Assembly: GCA_900554835.1 (NCBI GenBank) | Contig: USJD01000193.1 | Span: 1-6,457 of the forward strand | Length of the DNA stretch: 6,457 nucleotides | Reading direction: 5' to 3' | DNA from: an uncultured Prevotella sp. | GTDB lineage: Bacteria; Bacteroidota; Bacteroidia; Bacteroidales; Bacteroidaceae | Part shown: piece by piece, positions 1-4,970 of the stretch | Numbering within the stretch: position 1 is the first letter of the stretch | How the letters are laid out: each line of letters starts with the position of its first letter | Position numbers and translations under genes: made by a program | Notes under the pieces: generated by a model | The model's database searches: none | Seen by the model: only the letters and a program-made list of their open reading frames with translations | What the model was told of the DNA's origin: nothing

Positions 1-387
1 ATAAGTTCTTGTCAGTGTCTCCCCACAAAAACTCGAAATGTGGTAATAAATTTAATCAAATCAAACATTCCTTCATTAGAGCAGGTTCAGAATGACAAGA
101 ATCGCATCTTCTGTCTGAAAGGAAAAATAGAAAAGATGCAAGCGGAGCTCCAACTTGCAAATGACCAATACATTATGTACATGAAAATAGTTGATGCTAA
201 GGAACAATTTTCACAGACAGAGTTTGCAGAATTATGCTCATTATTCTCTGGACAATTCACAGATGGTAATCCACGCAATAGATACAAGTATTGGTCTTCC
301 ATTTATAATATGTCATTGCCAAATAGCGTCAGACAATATGCGGCAATGCTGGCAAAAAGAATGTACTCGGAATTATTAAAAATATAG
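1..387 (+). CDS. Hypothetical protein, 5' end cut by the window edge
   Basis: I do not recognise this protein. The frame is open from base 1 to a TAG at 385-387, so it is best read as the C-terminal part of a gene starting to the left. The first in-frame start in view is a GTG at 40, which would give 115 residues; I see no ribosome-binding signal in front of it, though Bacteroidetes starts often lack one. Counting from that GTG, residues about 20-55 form a polar helix with coiled-coil character (KGKIEKMQAELQLANDQY). The segment at about 60-85 is rich in aromatic and polar residues (FSGQFTDGNPRNRYKYW), followed by a C-terminal helix. There is no signal peptide or membrane segment in the visible part. 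It ends only 3 nt before the GrpE-like gene, so the two are surely co-transcribed and probably translationally coupled. The identity of the whole protein depends on sequence outside the window. Confidence 0.6.
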   Translation: MSSCQCLPTKTRNVVINLIKSNIPSLEQVQNDKNRIFCLKGKIEKMQAELQLANDQYIMYMKIVDAKEQFSQTEFAELCSLFSGQFTDGNPRNRYKYWSSIYNMSLPNSVRQYAAMLAKRMYSELLKI

Positions 388-390
388 CTT

Positions 391-1020
391 ATGAAACTTT
401 TAAATGATTTATTCAAAAGAAGCAAGGCATTATGTGGACAGCTAATGTCTTCAATGTTTGACTCAAATAATCCGGCAACAGCTGTCGACCAATTGTTTGA
501 ATCAACAGAGAAAACGTCAAGTGTGTTTGAAGAAAGCAAAGCACTGGAAAAAAACACGCCATTAAGCGATGTCCCAAACATAGACTATTATATGGATTCC
601 AAAGGAGTAAGGGGAGAAAACGATGAAAAGAAAATCGGAAAAGAAGAAGGAGCAGAATACATACAGGAAGAAAAAAATAATAAGGATTATGTTGATGACC
701 CAAACTTGGATAATAGTTGTGGCAAGCAATTAATTTTCGAACTGCCAACTCTGCTTGAAGAACTAAATAAGTTACGTACTCAAACTACCGACGAAAATGT
801 TATATCTACAATCCTGTTTTGTGAAAGCCGAATAGAAGAAATGATGCTTGCCTGTGGTTGTGAGCCAATCAATGAAGAATCAACTTTTGACAATTCACGT
901 CATGTTCCACATCCGTTTTCTTTTGTACAAAATGGTTGTATAATAGAAAAGACTATAAAGCCAGGATTAAGCTATAATAATAAGGTTTTAGTAAAAGCAA
1001 TAGTTAAATGTAAACAATGA
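391..1020 (+). CDS. GrpE-like nucleotide exchange factor, divergent, with long acidic N-terminal region
   Basis: The last ~100 of 209 residues follow the layout of GrpE, the exchange factor that releases ADP from DnaK/Hsp70. A helix at about 112-155 (ELPTLLEELNKL ... ESRIEEMMLACG) is followed by GCEPI (156-160), matching GVEVI of E. coli GrpE. Then comes FDNSRH (166-171), where GrpE has LDPNVH, and finally a beta-wing-like end (IIEKTIKPG at 184-192, KVLVKAIVKC at 198-207), matching the GrpE pattern 'GxxxxxGYxxxGrxxrxAxVxV'. The first ~110 residues are hydrophilic and unlike standard GrpE: a short basic start, then an acidic, Lys/Glu/Asn-rich linker at about 68-108 that is probably disordered. 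The long paired helix of classical GrpE is shortened, so dimerisation may differ. No signal peptide is seen and the protein is probably cytoplasmic. The ATG lies 3 nt after the previous stop, and the final TGA overlaps the next ATG. This is likely a specialised paralogue serving a dedicated Hsp70 encoded elsewhere, not the housekeeping GrpE. Confidence 0.72.
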   Translation: MKLLNDLFKRSKALCGQLMSSMFDSNNPATAVDQLFESTEKTSSVFEESKALEKNTPLSDVPNIDYYMDSKGVRGENDEKKIGKEEGAEYIQEEKNNKDYVDDPNLDNSCGKQLIFELPTLLEELNKLRTQTTDENVISTILFCESRIEEMMLACGCEPINEESTFDNSRHVPHPFSFVQNGCIIEKTIKPGLSYNNKVLVKAIVKCKQ

Positions 1021-1613
1021 TAATTATGGATGAAGATTTTGAAATTTTGTATGATGATGACGTAATAGATTTTCCTGATGATTTACCAGAAATAGAAGAA
1101 ATTCATCAAGGAGAAAATGGGCAAACAACGCCTACAATGAATACGTCACCGATATTTGAAAATGACCCAAATGGTGGTGTTATAGTAACTGACATATTTG
1201 GTGGAGAACACCATTATATGAATATGGAACAGGCTCAGACATTAACGGATTTTATGAGTGGGTTACCAATTGCCACAAATCCTACATCTGTTTCTGACAG
1301 TCCATCTAACGCAGGACCTCTTCCAACAGATATCCACACTCCTAATGATTTATCATTTTATGATGGCAAACTACAGGATGCGCAACACAGGCTTGACCAA
1401 GCTTTGGATGATGCAACACATTCAACAAATGCGAGTGAACTGGAAGATGCTTTAAGCAGACAAAAGCAAGCAGAAAACGATATTGAATATTGGAAAGGGT
1501 GTCGTTCGCAAGCAGACTACAATCAAACAATAGAACATCTAAAAAGCGACAAGATAATCAATGATTGTAATGATGCTTTGAATAAGTTGCATGATATACT
1601 ACATAATAAATAA
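1017..1613 (+). CDS. Hypothetical acidic protein with C-terminal coiled coil
   Basis: This 198-residue protein belongs to no family I recognise. Its ATG overlaps the TGA of the GrpE-like gene (ATGA at 1017-1020), implying translational coupling; a second in-frame ATG at 1026 would remove three residues. Residues 5-30 are extremely acidic (for example ILYDDDVIDFPDDLPEIEE). Residues 50-80 (PNGGVIVTDIFGGEHHYMN) look like a small beta unit. Residues 85-112 are a Pro/Ser/Thr/Asn-rich linker. Residues about 113-192 are mostly helical with heptad-like spacing (KLQDAQHRLDQALDDA, ALSRQKQAENDIEYW, NDCNDALNKLHDILHN), suggesting a coiled coil or helical hairpin. There is no signal peptide or membrane segment. 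Operon position and coupling suggest it works with the GrpE-like protein, perhaps as an Hsp70 substrate, adaptor or scaffold; that is inference. It is the last gene before a strong terminator. Confidence 0.8.
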   Translation: MIIMDEDFEILYDDDVIDFPDDLPEIEEIHQGENGQTTPTMNTSPIFENDPNGGVIVTDIFGGEHHYMNMEQAQTLTDFMSGLPIATNPTSVSDSPSNAGPLPTDIHTPNDLSFYDGKLQDAQHRLDQALDDATHSTNASELEDALSRQKQAENDIEYWKGCRSQADYNQTIEHLKSDKIINDCNDALNKLHDILHNK

Positions 1614-1642
1614 AAGGCTTTTGTGGTAAATCAAGATAAAAG

Positions 1643-1690
1643 AAAACTTGCAAACTAAAAACCACATTAGTTTGCAAGTTTTTCTTTTTT
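1643..1690 (+). terminator. Intrinsic (rho-independent) terminator, probably working in both directions
   Basis: A perfect inverted repeat pairs 1643-1658 with 1667-1682 (core AACTTGCAAACTA / TAGTTTGCAAGTT), giving a stem of about 16 bp with an 8-nt loop (AAACCACA). It is followed by a T-rich run, TTTTTCTTTTTT, up to about 1690. It begins about 30 nt after the stop of the acidic protein and closes the first operon. The A-rich left flank (AAAAGAAAA on the + strand) would read as T-rich from the other side, so it could also stop transcription coming leftwards. Confidence 0.9.
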
Positions 1691-1719
1691 TGTGATAGAT
1701 GGATTTTCTTTCCACACTC

Positions 1720-1725
1720 TATAAT
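1720..1725 (+). promoter_or_regulatory. Possible promoter region for the second operon (weak)
   Basis: A promoter is expected between the terminator and the ATG at 1755, because the second operon must be started somewhere. TATAAT at 1720-1725 fits the generic sigma-70 -10 box, but no convincing upstream element lies at the right distance: TTTG at 1689-1692 is too far away. The Bacteroidetes -7 consensus TAnnTTTG is not present here. Treat the exact position as a guess. Confidence 0.25.
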
Positions 1726-1737
1726 ATAAAATGTACA

Positions 1738-1761
1738 ACAAAAATATAGTAGACATGAACA
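1738..1761 (+). repeat. Leader copy 1: A-rich translation-start sequence shared with the gene at 3185
   Basis: The 24 nt around the ATG at 1755 match the 24 nt around the ATG at 3185 (3168-3191) at 22 positions. Both read ACAAAAATATA, two variable bases, then AGACATGAACA, so the start codon sits at the same place in each copy. This supports 1755 as the real start of the YkvA gene. The A-rich stretch may act as the ribosome-loading signal in place of a Shine-Dalgarno sequence. Confidence 0.6.
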
Positions 1762-2118
1762 AGCCAAGTATTATAGACACAGCAGTATTGAAGGATAAAC
1801 TGCAAGAGTATGCAATAAAAGTTGGTCGCATTAGTGCTCCGCCCACTCTTGTTGCTTTATTTCATCATGGTCAGCAAGGATACTCCGAAGAGTGACAAGT
1901 TGATGATTTTGTCAACCTTATCCTATTTGGTGTTCCCAATAGACTTGATTTCAGCCAAGCAATTGCCTGTCATCGGATGGATAGACGAAGCGTTTTCACT
2001 TTCTGTCGCCTATCAGAAAGTGAGCAAGAACATTACTCCCGAGATAGAGCGCAAGACGGATGCTTTGCTTGACAAGTGGTTTCCTGAATACACAAGTTAT
2101 ATAGAAGTATTCGATTGA
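1755..2118 (+). pseudogene. YkvA/DUF1232 family protein, broken by a +1 frameshift near 1839
   Basis: Two overlapping frames together encode one YkvA-type (DUF1232) protein of about 120 residues. From ATG 1755 the frame gives a family-like start ending in DKLQEYAIKVGRISA (to 1838), then reads out of register and stops at TGA 1893-1895. The family sequence resumes one base later, at 1840, in the next frame: RPLLLLYFIMVSKDTPKSDK, then the signature LSYLVFPIDLIS, LPVIGWIDEAFSLSVAYQKV, ITPEIE and KWFPEY, ending at 2118. One extra C at about 1839 explains it all. Members of this family are small helical proteins of unknown function, often with hydrophobic helices that may associate with membranes. 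Without frameshifting, only a shortened product could be made in the second frame, from TTG 1822, GTG 1834 or ATG 1867. Whether this is a real mutation, a sequencing error or a programmed shift cannot be told here; no known slippery motif is evident. It is the first gene of the second operon. Confidence 0.82.
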
Positions 2119-2160
2119 AATCAAAACAACGTGTAAAACATAACAATATAGAACACAACT

Positions 2161-2589
2161 ATGGAAGTAAAAATAAAATATTCAGAGCTTCAAGATTTTA
2201 TCTTGCATAATTTCAAGAAAGAAGTGTCGTTGGCATTTGTCGCTCCATCTACAGTTTCTGTATCAACGAAAGTAAAGGTTTTAGGCTTTGCGAAGAGCAT
2301 TGGCGTAGATTTGTGTGTTGAGAAAGTAGATGGTTCCAACCTACACATAGCATATAGTGGTAAGTTAGGAATTGAATTGCTTATCACTCCTGCCATTGCT
2401 TTCTTGAAGAGGCTTTTGCCAGACAAAACGGACTTTATAACTCAGAACTCAAACAATCGAGTAATCGTAAACTTGGCAGAAATAGAGCAGTTAAAAGGTG
2501 TGCTTGAAAAGGTAACACTGAAGAGTATATTTTTTGATGAAGAGCATGTTGTAATTGAGTCTTCCTTGAACATACCAAATTGTAAGTAA
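2161..2589 (+). CDS. Hypothetical cytoplasmic alpha/beta protein, 142 aa
   Basis: I cannot assign a function. The protein has no signal peptide or clear membrane helix. Its pattern suggests a compact mixed fold: an N-terminal strand and helix (1-20), a beta strand at about 32-41 (VSVSTKVKVL), strands around 48-66 (VDLCVEKVDGSNLHIAYS), an amphipathic and rather hydrophobic helix at about 68-86 (LGIELLITPAIAFLKRLL), a strand at about 100-104, a helix at 106-116, and two closing strands to about 135. The sequence resembles small uncharacterised proteins I associate with Bacteroidetes, but I cannot name a domain. The ATG at 2161 has an A-rich leader and no Shine-Dalgarno sequence. It lies 42 nt after the YkvA gene and 31 nt before the membrane-protein gene, consistent with one operon. 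Being next to a YkvA protein hints at a membrane-peripheral role, but that is only inference. Confidence 0.78.
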   Translation: MEVKIKYSELQDFILHNFKKEVSLAFVAPSTVSVSTKVKVLGFAKSIGVDLCVEKVDGSNLHIAYSGKLGIELLITPAIAFLKRLLPDKTDFITQNSNNRVIVNLAEIEQLKGVLEKVTLKSIFFDEEHVVIESSLNIPNCK

Positions 2590-2620
2590 GTTTATAGCCA
2601 GACACATAAATACTTCGATA

Positions 2621-3166
2621 ATGTTTACTACGCAGTTTTGGCTCATTGTTATAGGCATTGCTCAAATGATTGGTTGCAGTTGGATTTTCAGTAAATTCCA
2701 AAAACGGGCTTACAAACGGGAAATCCGAAGCAGACATTCTTATGTCTTGTTGGCTAAGTTGCTGGCAGAAGAAGAAAAACTTAGGTGCAACATCAGTAAA
2801 TGCAATGAGGATGGTACAGGAGAAGTGTATCTTGGCTTACCGGAAGGGATAGTAAAGGTGTTTTCTCTTGGAAATGGTAGATTTGCTATTTCTCTTGTTG
2901 GAGCTGTTATTATAAATGACTTGCATGTAGACATGGCTCGTGAGATTTGTAAGGATTTGAACACTAAGGAAAGTAGAGTAAGGTATAGCGTTGGCTTTGA
3001 ACCGGCTTTTTCCAAAACAGGAATTTCTATTACTTGTGACTTTGAGGAAGATGGCGACGATGAAACTACCGAATACGATATTCTTAGTTATGCCAAGACA
3101 TATTTAGAGCCAAAGCAACAAGAACTACAAACAATATGGACTCAGAAAATGGAAGAAATGCAATAA
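2621..3166 (+). CDS. Single-pass membrane protein with cytoplasmic domain, unknown function
   Basis: This 181-residue protein begins with one clear membrane helix (about 5-24, QFWLIVIGIAQMIGCSWIF), followed by a strongly basic stretch (KFQKRAYKREIRSR, 25-38). By the positive-inside rule the rest should face the cytoplasm. Residues 40-58 form an amphipathic helix. Residues 60-145 look like a beta-rich alpha/beta domain (GTGEVYLGLPEGIVKVF, RFAISLVGAVII, helix DMAREICKDL, VRYSVGFEPAF, GISITCDFEED). The C-terminal 35 residues are helical and charged. The strand-helix-strand order with an acidic loop (EEDGDDE) is reminiscent of YbjN/secretion-chaperone-like folds, but I would not assign it. The ATG at 2621 is supported by the membrane helix starting at once. 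It lies 31 nt after the previous gene and 18 nt before the PBP-like gene. A role as membrane anchor or adaptor for this envelope module is plausible but unproven. Confidence 0.8.
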   Translation: MFTTQFWLIVIGIAQMIGCSWIFSKFQKRAYKREIRSRHSYVLLAKLLAEEEKLRCNISKCNEDGTGEVYLGLPEGIVKVFSLGNGRFAISLVGAVIINDLHVDMAREICKDLNTKESRVRYSVGFEPAFSKTGISITCDFEEDGDDETTEYDILSYAKTYLEPKQQELQTIWTQKMEEMQ

Positions 3167-3167
3167 T

Positions 3168-3191
3168 ACAAAAATATAAAAGACATGAACA
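3168..3191 (+). repeat. Leader copy 2: A-rich translation-start sequence shared with the gene at 1755
   Basis: This is the second copy of the leader described at 1738-1761. It differs by two bases and places the start codon (3185) at the same position. It lies in the 18-nt gap after the membrane-protein gene and runs a few bases into the PBP-like coding region. Confidence 0.6.
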
Positions 3192-4501
3192 CAAATAAAT
3201 ACTTCAAGTTAGGCTTAATCACAATGTTTTTAGCCTTTTTCGGACAGTTGTCCTTCTCCCAAGAAGTGATAGTGACTGACACTATTGACGCAGAAGAAGC
3301 ATTTGGCAAAAAGCCTATCACCCAAGTACCATTGGAACAATGCGAACAGATAGACACCTGTAGCATTGCCAAGTTTGCCGTTGTTTCAAAAGGTGGCAAA
3401 CAGGGTATCTATGACTTGGAGAAGCATGAGAATGTAACGGAGATAGATTTAGATGTTGCAGGTTTCTCACGTCGTTATGTGTCAGAAGATGGCATTGAGG
3501 TATTCTACTTCTATGTAGAAAAAGGGATTGAGCGTGGCACCATTGGCGTGGTTGGAGAAAACAATCAAACTGTTGGTGTATGGATGGACAATCCTGAATA
3601 TGTAGCAAAACTTGATGAATGCACGACAATAGATAGCGTGATGACTCAAAAATGCCAAGATGTTTTGTCTGAGGGGTTGAAAATGTTGAATGGAACATAC
3701 GGACAGATTGCTGTTATAGATGCACAAACAGGAAGACTGAAATCATGGGTTGCATTGGAGAAAGATAGAGATGATTATTCAGAGGGCAAGCTATTGAAAC
3801 AAGCATGTAGTCCTCGCATTTTGACACTTGTAGGCATTACTCCTATGTTGGCAGATATCAATGGTTCACTCGATGACAAGATGGATTTGTGCGGTGGCAT
3901 ATATAATATAGGTGACAGCATCAGCATTCGTGACCATAACTGGCGGTCTGGCGGTTATGGTGTAATGACTTGTCGCCAAGCATTGACACATAAATCTAAC
4001 GTGGCTATGTTCAAGATACTCTTGGTAAATCGTGGCGAAAATGCTTTTGGTATATGGAAGAAAATGACAAGTGACGAAAAGCAAACAAACGCCTTGGAAT
4101 TGGCTGCGCTCTTTAATGGTGTCTATCAGAAGAACACTCTGACATTCCCGACTTTGCAAGGGGACTCAGTAACTGAGGAAACATTTGACAACATTACGCC
4201 TTTAGGACGTAAATATCTGCAAGAGGTATTGATTGGTCTGAACAAAGGGAAAGGCATACAAGCATCTTATGCCCCAAAGAAAGTGGATATAGCAGGAGTA
4301 TATGGCAACTATCAAGGTAAGGAACTTGAAAATGGGGAACATAAATTGGCAGAAATGGCATTTGTTGGAGTATTCCCTGCAAAGAAACCTCGCTATGCCT
4401 TGGCTGTAATCATCAATAGACCGAATGAACAAACTCATGGTTCAAAGGATTTAGCCAATGGCATCGTGAATAATCTTGTGGAATGGTTGTCTAAACATTA
4501 A
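3185..4501 (+). CDS. Secreted penicillin-binding-protein-like pseudo-transpeptidase, all three catalytic motifs lost
   Basis: A signal peptide (1-26, basic MNTNKYFK then a hydrophobic core to SFSQ) sends this 438-residue protein to the periplasm. Residues about 62-135 are beta-rich with glycine/aromatic repeats (VVSKGGKQGIYDL, RGTIGVVGENNQTVGVWM) and resemble WG-type repeats, at low certainty. From about 170 the class B PBP transpeptidase layout is clear: GQIAVIDAQTGRLKSWVAL (173-191), then the SxxK region, the block DHNWRSGGYGVMTCRQAL (250-267), the SxN region, the KTG region, and FVGVFPAKKPRYALAVIINRP (393-413). The catalytic residues are missing: SxxK reads SPRI (209-212, no lysine), SxN reads KSN (270-272), and KTG reads VYG (372-374). 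It therefore should not crosslink peptidoglycan or form a penicillin acyl-enzyme. The mature part has seven cysteines (53, 59, 146, 157, 208, 236, 263), so disulfides are possible. No PBP transmembrane anchor or dimerisation domain is seen. It probably serves as a binding or sensor protein, which is inference. Confidence 0.82.
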   Translation: MNTNKYFKLGLITMFLAFFGQLSFSQEVIVTDTIDAEEAFGKKPITQVPLEQCEQIDTCSIAKFAVVSKGGKQGIYDLEKHENVTEIDLDVAGFSRRYVSEDGIEVFYFYVEKGIERGTIGVVGENNQTVGVWMDNPEYVAKLDECTTIDSVMTQKCQDVLSEGLKMLNGTYGQIAVIDAQTGRLKSWVALEKDRDDYSEGKLLKQACSPRILTLVGITPMLADINGSLDDKMDLCGGIYNIGDSISIRDHNWRSGGYGVMTCRQALTHKSNVAMFKILLVNRGENAFGIWKKMTSDEKQTNALELAALFNGVYQKNTLTFPTLQGDSVTEETFDNITPLGRKYLQEVLIGLNKGKGIQASYAPKKVDIAGVYGNYQGKELENGEHKLAEMAFVGVFPAKKPRYALAVIINRPNEQTHGSKDLANGIVNNLVEWLSKH

Positions 4502-4513
4502 CACTTGGAAATT

Positions 4514-4840
4514 ATGGAAGAGGTTATCTACAAACATGAAACGAATGGTGAGTTCACAGGAATCTATGCGCAAATAGAAGATGGCAAACTCACCATTACC
4601 GAGCAAGATATGGGTGAATTTGAGAAAGAATATTCAAGAGACGGCGAGGTTGAGTCTTTCGTATTCTTTGATGTGGCAAATACCAATCGTCTGATGAGGT
4701 CTTTGCACGCATCTGACGACTATAGTCTTATCGAATCATTAAAAAAGAAGTTCAAAAAACATGGGAGTTGCATGAAAAGCGAGATCTGCTATTATTGCGA
4801 TGAACATGACATCAAGTATCAAACACAAGTATATTATTGA
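4514..4840 (+). CDS. Small conserved hypothetical protein, 108 aa
   Basis: I chose the ATG at 4514, 12 nt after the stop of the PBP-like gene; an in-frame TTG at 4505 would add three residues and is less likely. There is no signal peptide, so it is probably cytoplasmic. The order is an N-terminal beta meander (VIYKHETNGEFTGIYAQIED, then KLTITEQDMGEF at 25-36), a strand ESFVFFDV at 47-54, a helix with leucines at about 57-64, a helix SLIESLKKKFKK at 71-82, and a Cys-bearing helix KSEICYYCDEHDI at 88-100. The 'GxLxIxxQDMG' segment followed by a strand and helices resembles small uncharacterised proteins, found in several phyla, that have a 'GQDLG' motif and end in an 'LxxHGIxYxxxxxx' tail. Here the tail is CDEHDIKYQTQVYY (95-108). 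No function is known to me for that group. It is the last gene before the 130-nt intergenic region. Confidence 0.75.
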   Translation: MEEVIYKHETNGEFTGIYAQIEDGKLTITEQDMGEFEKEYSRDGEVESFVFFDVANTNRLMRSLHASDDYSLIESLKKKFKKHGSCMKSEICYYCDEHDIKYQTQVYY

Positions 4841-4873
4841 TAGGACAATGTGACACAGCAAGCCAAGATTCCC

Positions 4874-4892
4874 ATATTATTGAATATAATAT
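4874..4892 (+). repeat. AT-only inverted repeat downstream of the second operon
   Basis: ATATTAT (4874-4880) and ATAATAT (4886-4892) form a 7-bp inverted repeat with a 5-nt loop (TGAAT). It contains no GC pair and no T-run follows, so it is too weak to call an intrinsic terminator. It could be an AT-rich binding site or simply base-composition noise. Confidence 0.3.
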
Positions 4893-4920
4893 TGTCGGAA
4901 ATATTACGTTACAGATAGAT

Positions 4921-4941
4921 TAGAGGTTACATTTGCCTCTA
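4921..4941 (+). promoter_or_regulatory. Probable Bacteroidetes-type promoter -7 box inside an inverted repeat, upstream of PP2C
   Basis: TACATTTG at 4928-4935 is an exact match to TAnnTTTG, the -7 element of Bacteroidetes primary-sigma promoters, 36 nt before the PP2C start. The -33 element (TTTG, about 20 nt upstream) is poor: only TTAC is found at 4904-4907. The box is framed by a perfect 6-bp inverted repeat, TAGAGG (4921-4926) and CCTCTA (4936-4941), separated by 9 nt. A protein bound to this repeat would cover the -7 box, so it may be an operator. If transcribed from further upstream, the repeat could also form a small hairpin. This would let the PP2C-lipoprotein pair be expressed separately from the operon before it. 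Confidence 0.45.
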
Positions 4942-4970
4942 TACTATCATAAACTAAAAATAATCGTAAT

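Noticed and set aside
40..42. GTG at 40 as the true start of the first gene
   Set aside because: The frame is already open from base 1 with no stop, so the gene more likely begins outside the window. GTG remains possible but has no supporting signal.
671..677. A7 run in the GrpE-like gene as a transcription or translation slippage site
   Set aside because: The reading frame is continuous through it to the GrpE-like C-terminus, so no shift is needed. A7 runs are common in such AT-rich DNA.
413..748. Long minus-strand open frame opposite the GrpE-like gene
   Set aside because: It is Phe/Leu/Ser/His-rich in the way expected of the antisense of an A-rich acidic gene, and has no recognisable domain. 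The + frame has a GrpE pattern and tight operon spacing.
1836..1895. Programmed +1 frameshift like that of release factor 2
   Set aside because: No CTTTGA-type slippery stop or upstream Shine-Dalgarno-like spur is present at the shift. The zero-frame stop is about 55 nt downstream, so a simple one-base indel is the plainer explanation.
3185..4501. Functional penicillin-binding protein or beta-lactamase
   Set aside because: SxxK, SxN and KTG are all altered at the aligned positions, so an active serine transpeptidase or beta-lactamase is not supported.
4505..4513. TTG at 4505 as the start of the small QDMG-type gene
   Set aside because: An ATG three codons later at 4514 is a more usual start and keeps a normal gap after the upstream stop.
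4874..4892. AT-rich hairpin as terminator of the second operon
   Set aside because: The stem has only A-T pairs and no T-run follows. Termination at this site is not supported.
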